From Abditibacterium sp. (GTDB lineage: Bacteria; Armatimonadota; Abditibacteriia; Abditibacteriales; Abditibacteriaceae): DNA of 64,000 nt. The notes beneath the pieces were generated by a model that saw only the letters and a list, made by a program, of their open reading frames with translations, was not told where the DNA came from and did not search any database. The position numbers were made by a program, and so were the translations under genes. Within the stretch, counting starts at the first letter, position 1, and the number at the start of each line of letters is the position of its first letter. Of this stretch, positions 25,973 to 34,555 are shown in pieces. The DNA lies in contig JAUJNG010000005.1 of the NCBI GenBank assembly GCA_030448265.1, forward strand, positions 62,001 to 126,000. The letters run 5' to 3'.

Positions 25973-26899
25973 GTGCCAACTTCCGACGCCCCAAAAACGC
26001 CCTCGCCGTTTCTGATGCTGCTTTTGCTCGCCGCCATCAACATCGGCGGGCCGTTTTTACCGGTTCCCAACGCCCTTTTTGCGATTTGGGGCGGCGTCAA
26101 TTTGACCGTGCTTTATGTCGGCGCCGTCGTGCTTTTCGGTTTGGGCGTGGCGCGCAGACAGCTTCCGATTCGCCTCGCGCTCGCGGGACTGGCGCTTTGC
26201 GCGCTGATCTGGCTGGGCGTCGAAAACGGCTTGTGGCCCTACCTTCGTTCCGTTTTGCGCGCGGCGCGCGAGAGCGGCGCGGCGCCCTCGACGGCGCGGC
26301 AAATGGCCTTTTTTGCCACCACAACTTTGCAAGACCTGGCGATGGTGAGCGGCGCGACCTTCGCCGGAACGATTTTGGCGCGCCTGATTCGCCATCCCAA
26401 CATGATCGGCCCCATCGGGTTTGCCATCGCGCTCATCGACATCTGGGGCGTGCTTTTTGGCGGCATCGTCTCGCAAATGCTGGCCAACAAAGCGACGCAG
26501 CCCATCGCCGAACGCGCGATGGCGGCGGGGCCGAGCATTGGCGCGGTGGGCGCGGCGCGGCCCGAATACTCGCTGCAAATTCCTTCGATTGGCGTCGGCG
26601 ATTTCCTTTTTATCGCGCTTTTGCTCTCGGTTCTGGTCAATCTGGCGATGAACTGGAAGACATCGGCGCGGTTGATGTGGGTTTTCGTCTCCTTCGCGCT
26701 GATTTCGATTGTTTTTCTGCCCTTTTTCCCGCATCTGCCAGGACTTCTGTTCATCGCTGCCGCCGTCGTGCTGCCAAACTGGAAATACTTCCGCTTCACC
26801 CGCGAAGAACTCTTCGCGCTGCTTTACGCCGGAATTTTCGTGCTGCTTCTCACCATCGGCCTCTATTTCGGCTTCAAAGCGATGCTGCCCGCCAAATAA
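25973..26899 (+). CDS. Polytopic membrane protein, possible presenilin/SPP-like GxGD protease
   Basis: 308 aa with about eight hydrophobic segments and a GTG start. I know no named family for it with certainty, but three motifs occur in the order and spacing of presenilin/signal-peptide-peptidase aspartyl proteases. Asp156 lies in a membrane segment (IALIDIWGVLFGG, compare YDIFWVF). A 50-residue polar loop follows, then GVGD at 207-210 (IPSIGVGDFLFIALLL), then LPGLLFIAA at 255-263 in the place of the PAL motif. The usual Tyr before the first Asp is Ile, and PAL is PGL. If it is a protease it would cut within the membrane. It follows the glycosyltransferase by 24 bases on the same strand and may be co-transcribed. 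Confidence 0.7.
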   Translation: MPTSDAPKTPSPFLMLLLLAAINIGGPFLPVPNALFAIWGGVNLTVLYVGAVVLFGLGVARRQLPIRLALAGLALCALIWLGVENGLWPYLRSVLRAARESGAAPSTARQMAFFATTTLQDLAMVSGATFAGTILARLIRHPNMIGPIGFAIALIDIWGVLFGGIVSQMLANKATQPIAERAMAAGPSIGAVGAARPEYSLQIPSIGVGDFLFIALLLSVLVNLAMNWKTSARLMWVFVSFALISIVFLPFFPHLPGLLFIAAAVVLPNWKYFRFTREELFALLYAGIFVLLLTIGLYFGFKAMLPAK

Positions 26900-26902
26900 C
26901 AT

Positions 26903-26993
26903 TTCTCACAAAGAGACAAAGTTCCCACAAAGAAAACAAAGAATTTTTTCAATCTCTTTGTGTTCTTTGTGCGACCTTTGTTTCTTTGTGAGA
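26903..26993. repeat. Family K inverted repeat (CACAAAG type) in the leuS leader
   Basis: Left arm 26903-26942 (TTCTCACAAAGAGACAAAG...) and right arm 26954-26993 pair over about 40 nt with several mismatches. The units CACAAAGA and AACAAAG recur within each arm. It ends 10 bases before the leuS ATG. Confidence 0.85.
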
Positions 26994-27003
26994 ACCCAAT
27001 TTT

Positions 27004-29556
27004 ATGAATCGTTACAATCCCAAAGACATCGAACCCAAGTGGCAAGCGAAATGGGCCTCGCAAAACCTGTTTCACACCACCTTCGACCCCGAAAAACCCA
27101 AGTTTTATTACCTCGATATGTTCCCCTACCCGTCGGGCGCTTTGCACGTCGGGCACGTTCGCAACTACGCGATTGGCGATGCCGTGGCGCGCTATCGCGT
27201 CATGAACGGCTTCAACGTCCTGCATCCGATGGGCTGGGACGCGTTCGGCCTGCCCGCCGAAAACGCCGCCATTAAAAACGGCGTCCATCCCGCGCAGTGG
27301 ACGGAGCGGTGCATCGAGCAGATGCACGAACAGTTCGGCAAACTCGGCATCGCTTTCGACTGGAATCGCGAAGTCACCACCTGCAAACCCGATTATTATC
27401 GTTGGACGCAGTGGCTTTTCATCCAGTTTTTCAAGGCGGGATTGGCCGAACGCCGCACCGCGAACGTCAACTGGTGCCCCAAAGATTTGACTGTGCTGGC
27501 GAATGAGCAGGTCAAAGACGGCAAATGCGACCGTTGCGGCTCTCTGGTCGAGCAAAAACCGCTCACGCAGTGGTTTTTCAAAACCACTGCTTTCGCGCAG
27601 CGTTTGCTCGATGACATGGAGACGCTCACCGATTGGCCCGAAAACGTCCTCAAAATCCAGCGCGAATGGATTGGACGCTCGGAAGGCGTCAATTTTCGCT
27701 TTCAGGTGAAGGATTTCGACGCGCAAATCGAAGTGTTTACCACGCGCGTGGACACCGTTTTCGGCGTGACGTATATGGTTTTGGCGCCCGATCACGAATT
27801 GGTCGAAAAACTCACGGTCGGAACCGAATGGGAAGGCCCCGCGCGCGAGTTCCGCGATCACGTCGCGCGCCAGAAGGACGAGCAGCGCGACTACGGTGAC
27901 GAAATTCCCAAAGAAGGCATTTTCACCGGCGCCTATTGCATCAACCCGATGAACGGCGAAGAAGTGCCGATTTGGCTGGCCAATTATGTGGTTTCCGACT
28001 ACGGAAGCGGCGCGGTGATGGCGGTTCCGGCGCACGACGAGCGCGATTTCGAATTCGCCAAACAATATAATTTGGGGATTAAGGAAGTCGTCGCCTACGC
28101 CATGTGGGGGACACGGACGGGTATTTATGCGACGGGAGATCAGCCCCCTCCTTGGCGATTCATGTCTGCTTCCCACCCTGATGAGACGGGTGCCGCCTAC
28201 ACCGACAAAGAAAAAGGCATTTTGGTCAATTCCGGCGACTTCAACGGCCTCACGCCGCCTGAAGCGCGCCAGAAAATCGCCGAGTGGATGGAACAAAATG
28301 GCATCGGCGAACGCGCGGTCAACTTCAAACTGCGTGACTGGTGTCTGTCGCGCCAGCGTTACTGGGGCTGCCCGATTCCCGTGATTTACTGCGAGGACGG
28401 TAGCGTCGAAACCGTGCCCGAAGACCAGTTGCCGGTGATGCATCCCACCGACATCGAATTTACCGGCCAGGGCAATCCACTCACGCAGTCGCAGAATTTC
28501 ATCAACACCCTCGATTCCAAAGGCCGTCCCGCACGGCGCGAAACCGACACCCTCGACACTTTTGTCGATTCGAGCTGGTATTTTCTGCGTTTTTGCTCGC
28601 CCGATGCTGAGGATGTGCCGTTTCGCGCTCAGGACATCGCCAACTGGATGCCCATCGACCAGTATGTCGGCGGCATCGAGCACGCGCGCGGCCACCTGAT
28701 TTACGCCCGCGTGTGGATGAAAGCGATGTTCGATCTGGGCCTGGTCAAATCGGTCGAGCCGTTCCAAAACTATTTCGCGCAGGGCATGGTGACGATGTTT
28801 TCGCCGACCGAAAACAAGTTGCTCAAGATGAGCAAAAGCAAAGGCAATGTCGTGACTCTCGACGCCGCCGTAGAGCGCTTCGGCGCCGACGCCACGCGCA
28901 TGATGACGCTGTTTTTAGGCCCGCCCGCGCTCGATGCCGAATGGACGCCGCAATCCGACGACACCTTCGCCGGCACCTATCGCTTTCTGGAGCGCGTGTG
29001 GCGCGTTGCGACCGCGCTGCCGTTTGAAGCGAACTGGCGCGACGGTTTGGGTGGCGAACTGTCGGACGCCGACAAAAAACTGCGCCGCAAAACGCACCAG
29101 ACGGTTCAAAAAGTCGGCGGCGACATCGAGCGTTTTTCGATGAATACCGCCATTTCCGCCCTGATGGAACACGTCAACGCGATTCAGGATTGGCTGAACG
29201 CCAAAGGCGACAACGGCGCGGTTTACTCCGAAGCGATTGAAAACCTGCTGGGCTGCCTCAGCCCTTTCGCGCCGCACCTCGCCGATGAACTGGGCGAACA
29301 ACTCGGTTTTGCGGGGTCGTTTTATCAACGGAAATGGCCCGTTTTCGATGCTGAAGTTGCCAAAGAAGACGAAATCACGGTTCCGGTTCAAGTCAACGGC
29401 AAACTGCGCGCGCGCTTGTCGGTGCCCGCCGAGGTTTCGCGCGAAGAATTGGAGCAACTGGCGCTCGGAAGCGGCGAAATCGCGCCCTTTCTGGAGGGCA
29501 AAGCGCCGAAGAAAGTGGTGGTTGTGCCAGGGCGGTTGGTGAATATCGTGGTGTAA
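27004..29556 (+). CDS. leuS: Leucyl-tRNA synthetase
   Basis: 850 aa. It charges tRNA-Leu and edits Ile and other mischarges in the cytoplasm. Class-I signatures are present: HIGH as LHVGHVRNY within YPSGALHVGH, and KMSKS in LLKMSKSKGNVVTLD. The CP1 editing domain has TRVDTVFGVTYMVLAPDH, and the zinc-like insert has CDRCG. Around residues 365-398 there is a stretch (AYAMWGTRTGIYATGDQPPP...) longer than usual in this loop and unlike its surroundings in codon use. ATG 27004 follows GAGAA and sits right after the family K repeat. A family A repeat starts four bases after the stop. Confidence 0.96.
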   Translation: MNRYNPKDIEPKWQAKWASQNLFHTTFDPEKPKFYYLDMFPYPSGALHVGHVRNYAIGDAVARYRVMNGFNVLHPMGWDAFGLPAENAAIKNGVHPAQWTERCIEQMHEQFGKLGIAFDWNREVTTCKPDYYRWTQWLFIQFFKAGLAERRTANVNWCPKDLTVLANEQVKDGKCDRCGSLVEQKPLTQWFFKTTAFAQRLLDDMETLTDWPENVLKIQREWIGRSEGVNFRFQVKDFDAQIEVFTTRVDTVFGVTYMVLAPDHELVEKLTVGTEWEGPAREFRDHVARQKDEQRDYGDEIPKEGIFTGAYCINPMNGEEVPIWLANYVVSDYGSGAVMAVPAHDERDFEFAKQYNLGIKEVVAYAMWGTRTGIYATGDQPPPWRFMSASHPDETGAAYTDKEKGILVNSGDFNGLTPPEARQKIAEWMEQNGIGERAVNFKLRDWCLSRQRYWGCPIPVIYCEDGSVETVPEDQLPVMHPTDIEFTGQGNPLTQSQNFINTLDSKGRPARRETDTLDTFVDSSWYFLRFCSPDAEDVPFRAQDIANWMPIDQYVGGIEHARGHLIYARVWMKAMFDLGLVKSVEPFQNYFAQGMVTMFSPTENKLLKMSKSKGNVVTLDAAVERFGADATRMMTLFLGPPALDAEWTPQSDDTFAGTYRFLERVWRVATALPFEANWRDGLGGELSDADKKLRRKTHQTVQKVGGDIERFSMNTAISALMEHVNAIQDWLNAKGDNGAVYSEAIENLLGCLSPFAPHLADELGEQLGFAGSFYQRKWPVFDAEVAKEDEITVPVQVNGKLRARLSVPAEVSREELEQLALGSGEIAPFLEGKAPKKVVVVPGRLVNIVV

Positions 29557-29559
29557 TTG

Positions 29560-29643
29560 GAGAACGCGAAGCGTCAGCGAGTGAGGCATAGCTGGAATTT
29601 CACAGTAGCAGTCTTGCCTCACTCGCTGACGCTTCGCGTTCTC
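29560..29643. repeat. Family A inverted repeat, copy 1 (28-nt arms)
   Basis: Perfect arms 29560-29587 (GAGAACGCGAAGCGTCAGCG...) and 29616-29643 around a 28-nt loop. It lies between leuS and the next plus-strand gene. Other copies are at 40118-40290 and 42800-42885; the arms are conserved and the loops are not. Confidence 0.93.
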
Positions 29644-29660
29644 TACCAAAGAGCAAAACA

Positions 29661-30074
29661 ATGACACTCTATCGTCCCGTCGGCACCAAAGAACTCGAAC
29701 TCATCGCTGGGCTCTATTTCCGCGCCTTTCCGCCGCGTCTCGGAATTCAGCCCATTTTTTATCCGGTTTTGAATTTCGATTATGCGGCGCAAATCGCGCG
29801 CGACTGGAACACCAAAGACCCCGTTTCGGGTTTCGCCGGTTTCGTGACGCGCTTCGAGATTGACGATGGATACGCCGCCAAGTGGGAAGTTCAAACCGTC
29901 GGCACACGCGGGCGCCACGACGAATTGTGGGTTCCCGCCGCCGATTTGGACGAGTTCAACCGCCACATCATCGGGAAAATCGAAGTTGTGGCGCAGTTCT
30001 ACGGCGCAAATTTCGCCGGTGAAGTAAAACCGGAATCAGGGGCCGATTTTCAGGAGGCGTCCGATGTTTCGTAA
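29661..30074 (+). CDS. Small conserved protein, 'ADP-ribosylation/crystallin J1' type
   Basis: 137 aa, cytoplasmic, no membrane segment. The pattern YRPVGTKELELI..., FPPRLGIQPIFYPVLN, then ARDWNTKDPVSGFAGFVTRF and DELWVPAADLDEFNRHIIGK matches a widespread bacterial family. Databases often label it 'ADP-ribosylation/crystallin J1', a name I believe has no solid experimental basis. Function is therefore unknown. Its 3' end overlaps the start of the exported protein gene by 11 bases, so the two form a unit. The leader is the family A repeat. Confidence 0.8.
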   Translation: MTLYRPVGTKELELIAGLYFRAFPPRLGIQPIFYPVLNFDYAAQIARDWNTKDPVSGFAGFVTRFEIDDGYAAKWEVQTVGTRGRHDELWVPAADLDEFNRHIIGKIEVVAQFYGANFAGEVKPESGADFQEASDVS

Positions 30075-30624
30075 ATGGAAAAACGTGGCTTGGCTGGCGC
30101 TGGGGCTTGTCATCGCGCCTCTAGCGAGTGAGGCGAAACCCAAGACACCGCGCACCGTTTTGGATTATTTCGATTTGCTGCCAAAACACTTCTTTGAAGT
30201 CGAGTATTCCGGCAGTAACACCAATCGGCGAAAATGGCTGCGCGAAGGGTTCAATCCCGACATTCCAGCCAATAACCGCTCAATTATCGACCTCAAAAAT
30301 GATTTCCTCCGCTTTCCTGGCGACGGCGCGCAGGGACGGCTTGACATCGCAGTTTTTCGCTGCAAAGGCCAGGCGACCATCGGCGTTCACAATAATTTCG
30401 AGGAGGGCGATCTCTCTTTCTGGCGCTATAGAAATGGGAAATTTATCGAAGTCACCAAACAAGTGGTTCCAGTGGGTTTCAATTCCAGAAACGGTTATGC
30501 GATGCCGCGCCTTGGGACGACGATTCGCGTTTTCAAATCCAGTTTCTGGTTCCGTTTCAAGCCTGGCATGAAACCGCTTTACACGTTGCGATGGCGCGGC
30601 GGGCGCTTTCACCGCCAGAGATAA
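30064..30624 (+). CDS. Exported protein of unknown function
   Basis: 186 aa. It starts with a Sec signal peptide (MFRKWKNVAWLALGLVIAPL, cleavage probably near LASEA-K). The mature part is beta-rich and basic, with aromatic clusters such as SFWFRFKPGMKPLY, and no recognised domain. ATG 30064 has a strong AGGAGG at 30053-30058 and lies inside the end of the preceding gene, indicating translational coupling. It probably acts in the periplasm or at the envelope. A strong terminator follows. Confidence 0.72.
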   Translation: MFRKWKNVAWLALGLVIAPLASEAKPKTPRTVLDYFDLLPKHFFEVEYSGSNTNRRKWLREGFNPDIPANNRSIIDLKNDFLRFPGDGAQGRLDIAVFRCKGQATIGVHNNFEEGDLSFWRYRNGKFIEVTKQVVPVGFNSRNGYAMPRLGTTIRVFKSSFWFRFKPGMKPLYTLRWRGGRFHRQR

Positions 30625-30630
30625 AACACA

Positions 30631-30662
30631 AAAAGCCCGCCGAAATCTCGGCGGGCTTTTGC
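30631..30662. terminator. Strong bidirectional terminator
   Basis: Perfect 13-bp stem AAAAGCCCGCCGA at 30631-30643 and TCGGCGGGCTTTT at 30648-30660, with four loop bases. It lies between convergent genes and has A/T runs on both sides. Confidence 0.93.
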
Positions 30663-30674
30663 TTTGGTGCGCTC

Positions 30675-31136
30675 TTACACCTGTTCGACAGCATCTTTGG
30701 CGCCGTCGGCGGTCTCGTCGATGACTTCCTGCGCGTCGTCCTTCGCCCCTTCAATTGCATCGGTGGCCTCGTCGTGCGCCTCGACGACGGCGGCTTTGGC
30801 ATCGTGCGCAGCGTCGCGGACTTCGTGCTTGACATCGCCCACCACCGAAACGACGGTTGATTTCACGTCGTCAATGTGGTGTTTGGCCTCGTCCTTGAGT
30901 TCGACGCCTTTTTCTTTGACGGAGTGCAGCAGTTCGACGCCGTGATCTTTGACATCAATGGCCGCCACGCCGACCGTCGTGCCCACCGTTGAGGCGCGCT
31001 CTTTGAGCTTTTCGCCGGTCTGCGACAAATCGCCGCGCAGTTCCTCGCCCTTTTTGGGCGCCAAAAGCAGCGCCGCGACGCCACCGAAAATGAGTCCGGT
31101 CAAAAGACCGCTGAAATATCCTGGTTTATCTGCCAT
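30675..31136 (-). CDS. YtxH-domain protein with LEA-like helical tail
   Basis: 153 aa. An N-terminal glycine-zipper membrane hairpin (FSGLLTGLIFGGVAALLLAPKKGEELR) is the YtxH signature. The rest is a long charged amphipathic helix with repeated DVK, AAHDAK and ATDAIEGAKDDAQ units, similar to LEA-like stress proteins. Members are membrane-tethered general-stress proteins of uncertain action. GGAGG nine bases before ATG 31136 fixes the start. It stands alone between a terminator and a GGGGAGAA repeat, which forms part of its leader. Confidence 0.85.
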   Translation of the reverse strand: MADKPGYFSGLLTGLIFGGVAALLLAPKKGEELRGDLSQTGEKLKERASTVGTTVGVAAIDVKDHGVELLHSVKEKGVELKDEAKHHIDDVKSTVVSVVGDVKHEVRDAAHDAKAAVVEAHDEATDAIEGAKDDAQEVIDETADGAKDAVEQV

Positions 31137-31189
31137 AGTAGGTAATCCTCCACTGGAGCGCGTTCAAAATGCAAAGCGGGTGCCATTCA

Positions 31190-31282
31190 AGAAGGGGAGA
31201 AGGGGAGTGATAATCGGAGCAGCAAGTTGCAGGCTCGACTTCTACTCCCCTTCTCCCCCTCTCCCTTTCTCCCCTTCTCCCG
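31190..31282. repeat. Family J simple-sequence hairpin (GGGGAGAA type)
   Basis: GAAGGGGAGAAGGGGAGT near 31190 pairs with ACTCCCCTTCTCCCCCTCTC near 31244 and the CCCTTTCTCCCCTTCTCCC run after it. The right side runs into the isomerase gene and encodes its last residues (GEGEKGRGGEGE), including the stop. Confidence 0.8.
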
Positions 31283-32062
31283 CGTAGCGGGCGCGCATCG
31301 TCGCGAGAAGCGGCGCCGCCTGGCTCGCCAGGTCGTGGGTTTTGCCTTCGAAACTGCACCGTTTGTCGTATCCGGCGGCGCGCAGGGCGGCGAAAAAGCC
31401 CACGAAATCGGCTTCGCCCTCGGCAAAGCCTGGCGCGAGCCGGCCCAAATCCGCCAGATGCGTGTGCTTCAGCCGTTTTCCGGCGTCTGCGGCGTTTTGA
31501 GTTGGTTCGCGGTCTTCGAACATATGGTAGAAATCGGCCAGCAGTTGAATATTTGGGTGCGCCACTGCATCGACGATCTGCGCGCCCTGCGCCACGCTGT
31601 TGATGAGGTTGTCCTCTTTGGAGTTGAGCGGCTCAATGGCAATGGTCACACCCGCTTCAGCCGCGCGTGGGCCGAGTTCGCGGCACAATTCACTGAACTG
31701 CTCCAGCGCCCGCTTCTTATCGAAGCCTTCGGGCACTTTGCGCGCGCCGCCGCTGCCCAGCACCACGATTTCGCCGCCCAGAGCCTTGGCGCGGCGCATG
31801 GCCTCGCTCGCATAAGTGAGAACCGCGTCCAGATTGACATTGGGGCCGGTGATGCATGGTGCGCCGGTAAAAACCCGTTAAACGCTTCCGCCTGGATTGG
31901 CGCGTCCGCGACGGCGGCGCGCAGGCTCTCGAACTCCGCATCAGAGGCCATAATCGAACCGACGCCCCATTCCACGTAGCCGGCGCCCGCCTTGGCTAAG
32001 AGGTTTAAGCCCTGTTTCGTATCGCCCAGCGCGCCTGGCGCGCAACAAATTCCAAATTTCAT
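31242..32062 (-). pseudogene. Sugar-phosphate isomerase/epimerase, frameshifted
   Basis: Two overlapping frames together make one TIM-barrel xylose isomerase-like protein of the hydroxypyruvate isomerase/psicose-epimerase class. The N-terminal frame reads MKFGICCAPGALGD... to EAFNGF; the C-terminal frame picks up at ITGPNVNLDAVLTYA and continues with IAIEPLNSKEDN and LADFYHMFEDREP, the metal and substrate residues. The break is at about 31855-31872. One extra base there, for example in the A5 run at 31865-31869, restores the frame. So this is a recent one-base deletion or an assembly error. The C-terminal tail is encoded by the family J repeat. Confidence 0.82.
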
Positions 32063-32149
32063 AACAATTGTCTCGCAAAAACGCGCTGCCCAGGGCAGCG
32101 CGGACTTTCATTTTAGCGCCCCTGGGCGCGCCATGACGCAAAACACGGT

Positions 32150-32326
32150 TTAATCGCGCCGCTCACGGCGCTGGGCTTCAAGGCGGCGGTCGAAACCACT
32201 GCGGCGGTCGCTGATATCGACGACCCAGGGCCGCGATTTGCGACGGTCGTTCTGCTGCGAGGTGGGACGGCGACGCTCCTGGTCTTTTGCGTCGGGTGCG
32301 TTGGCTTCGTGAGAATGGTGGTTCAT
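32150..32326 (-). CDS. Small charged protein, unknown
   Basis: 58 aa from ATG 32326, or 62 from an upstream TTG. It opens with a His-rich stretch (MNHHSHEANAPD), continues with a polar middle and ends in DRRSGFDRRLEAQRRERRD. The RRSGFDRR pattern also occurs at the edges of PilZ and other signalling proteins, but no domain can be assigned here. It is probably disordered and could bind nucleic acid. It has no clear ribosome-binding site, so confidence is moderate. Confidence 0.45.
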   Translation of the reverse strand: MNHHSHEANAPDAKDQERRRPTSQQNDRRKSRPWVVDISDRRSGFDRRLEAQRRERRD

Positions 32327-32425
32327 TGGAGTCTGCAAGAACAGGAAATCTGCGCTTCCTGAAGGGCATCAAGGGCATCGGTGAAATCGCGGTTTCTTAC
32401 AAATAGCGCGCCCAATGGGGCCTGG

Positions 32426-32974
32426 TCACCGATTTTGCACGCCTACATTTGTTTTCCCACCTTGAGATGGAACGCCGGACACGGCGCGGGCGCGCCATGC
32501 CTCGAACGGTCGTCGGGTGAGGGCGCTCAATGCGGCGGGAATCAGGGCGATCTGCTCGCCGCTTCGAGCGTAAATTAGGCTGGGATCGAAGCGCGGACTG
32601 AGGCCGAGATGGAGGCTTTTTCCATCCACAATGATGCGCGCCGCCGTTTTGTCAAGGCCATATTGCTCCAGGTTCGCCGCGTTTTCGACCGGCGCCTGCG
32701 ACTGCACCAGTTCGAGCGCATCGAGCAACTCCCTGACCGCATCGGGATCGGCGGGCGCCGATTTGCGCCCGCTTTGCACCTGCCAACTCTCGTCGGCGCG
32801 CCGCAGTTCGACGTTCGCGGGCGACAATTTGACGACCCGCACACTCTCGCGCGGCGCGCGCAGCAAAACCACCGCGCCCTGCGCCACCGGCGCGCCGCGC
32901 TCGTTGAAGTAAATGTAGAGTCCGCCTCCAACGGCGAGCAGAAGCAAAATCAGCGTCGAGCGAAACATCTTCAT
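32426..32974 (-). CDS. DUF4340-type protein, short form
   Basis: 182 aa. One N-terminal membrane anchor (FRSTLILLLLAVGGGLYIYF) is followed by the start of a DUF4340 domain: VRVVKLSPANVELRRADESW, then YGLDKTAARIIVDGKSLHLG. DUF4340 proteins are usually 300-500 aa and travel with Gld-like ABC systems; this one ends after about one domain's first half, so it may be truncated. It is the last gene of the unit ATPase, permease, GldG-like, DUF4340, separated from the GldG-like gene by a 24-bp hairpin. Probable role: periplasmic accessory of that ABC system. Confidence 0.75.
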   Translation of the reverse strand: MKMFRSTLILLLLAVGGGLYIYFNERGAPVAQGAVVLLRAPRESVRVVKLSPANVELRRADESWQVQSGRKSAPADPDAVRELLDALELVQSQAPVENAANLEQYGLDKTAARIIVDGKSLHLGLSPRFDPSLIYARSGEQIALIPAALSALTRRPFEAWRARAVSGVPSQGGKTNVGVQNR

Positions 32975-32982
32975 AATTTTTC

Positions 32983-33037
32983 AGAGGTTAGAAAGTAGAG
33001 GTTAGAAAACCCATCTAACCTCTACTTTCTAACCTCT
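32983..33037. repeat. Family I perfect inverted repeat (AGAGGTTAGAAAGT type)
   Basis: Perfect 24-nt arms, 32983-33006 and 33014-33037, around a 7-nt loop. Each arm contains two copies of a GAGGTTAGA unit. It fills the gap between the GldG-like and DUF4340 genes, inside the operon. Confidence 0.92.
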
Positions 33038-33041
33038 ACTC

Positions 33042-34555
33042 TCACCGCCGTTTCCACCACACTGCCGCGCCGATGAACAGCGCCACGAGCGGCATCACCA
33101 AAATGGAAAACAGCGCGGCGAAGCGCGCGCTCGCATCGGGCATCTGGAGCGTGGAGGCGATTGGGGGTTTGGGCGGAATCGAAATGAGGGCGTCGTTGCC
33201 AACGACCCAGTTGATACCCGCCAGCAAAAACGATTTGTTGCCGAACAAGCTCAGGCCCTCGCCGACCGCCAGAGCCGCGCTGGAAGAGATCAGAGCGCGG
33301 CTGGCGCCCCTTTCAATCGCCGCCGCCAGGACGAAGGGGCCTTTTCCGCTCGCGCTTCCGTCGGGCTTCAGCGACTGCGACTGCGCTGAAGTCGTGAAAA
33401 TGGGCGTAATCCCCGTCGCGCGCGCGCCGATCTGAAGCGGAACCGCGCCAGGAAACACCACATCGCCGCTCACGCCGCGCAAAAGGGGATGGCGCGTCCC
33501 ATCGCCGCGAATTCCCACCGGCAGCTGCGGGCTTTGATACGCCTGCTGCAAATCGAAAACGGCGCCGCTTCCCACGCTCGCGCCCAGCAATTTCAGCAAA
33601 GCCTCGAAGCGCGGCAGTTTCTGACGTGACGGCGACAAAAGCCAGACCATCCGGCCCTTGTTGGCTAAGTAAGTCGAGAGTATTTCGGCTTCGCGCGCGC
33701 CCAGATCGACCTGCGGCGCCATGATGACGAGCGCGGCGGCATCGGCGGGAATTTTGGCACCTTGGGGCAGCAGCGACAGGGTTTTCACTTCGTAGTTTTG
33801 GGCCGCGAGCGCGCTTTGCAGTTCGGGAACCTGAGAGGGCGCGACTTCGCCGTGACCGCTCAGGAAATAGAGCGTTTCCGCCTGGGGATTGGCCAGTTTG
33901 AGCAGCGCCGAAGTCAAATTCCCTTCGTCGGCGACGCTGATTTCCTGCCGTTGCACCACTTTCCCGTCTTTTTCAAGCTGCGCGATCAGAAGCGGCGCGC
34001 CGTTGAAGCTGGGCGGCACACGCGACGGCTCGCGCAGCGCGCTGACGCTTTCGACGCGCACTTTGTCCGAAGCGCGGGCGTAGGCATCGAGCAGGCTTTG
34101 CGCGGTGGGGTCGATCTGGCGCGAGGCGTGGAAATAGGTGAGGCGGAGCGGCGAGGGCAGCTTTTCGAGCGCTTTATGGGTCTGTTCGGACAGCGAGTTG
34201 ACGCGATTTCGGGTCAAATCGAAGGTAAAATGGCGCCGCGACGCGATGTAATTGGCACCGATGAGCAAAATCCCCAACAGCGCGACCGAGGCGACGGCGT
34301 TGAAGCCCAGCAAGGCGCGCTGGCGCGAACTGCGGTCGCGCGGCGCGCTTTTTTCCCATTTGCGAGACTGAGCGCGGCCCACAAGCCATGCCGCAAGGCA
34401 GACGAATCCCCCGCCGCGAGCGCGTAGCCAGCGGGCGTTTGCTGGCCGTAAGTTCCAAAGGCGACAATCGCCGCGAGCGCGAAAAAACCGCTCGCCAGCA
34501 GAAAAGCGCCTGCCAGACGCGCCAGAAGCGGCGGCTTTTCGGGATTCATTTCCAT
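33042..34555 (-). pseudogene. GldG-like ABC-associated protein, frameshifted
   Basis: Periplasmic/membrane partner of Gld-type ABC transporters. The N-terminal frame (MEMNPEKPPLLARLAGAFLL, two membrane helices) starts at ATG 34555 with GGAG eight bases upstream and overlaps the permease gene. The rest lies in the neighbouring frame: GFNAVASVALLGILLIGANY, then LTRNRVNSLSEQTHKALEKL, FLSGHGEVAPSQVPELQSAL and a C-terminal helix (FAALFSILVMPLVALFIGAA). The frames join at the C5 run 34408-34412; six Cs would restore one ORF of about 505 aa. A real recent mutation or an assembly error are both possible. The family's substrate is unknown in non-gliding bacteria. Confidence 0.82.
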
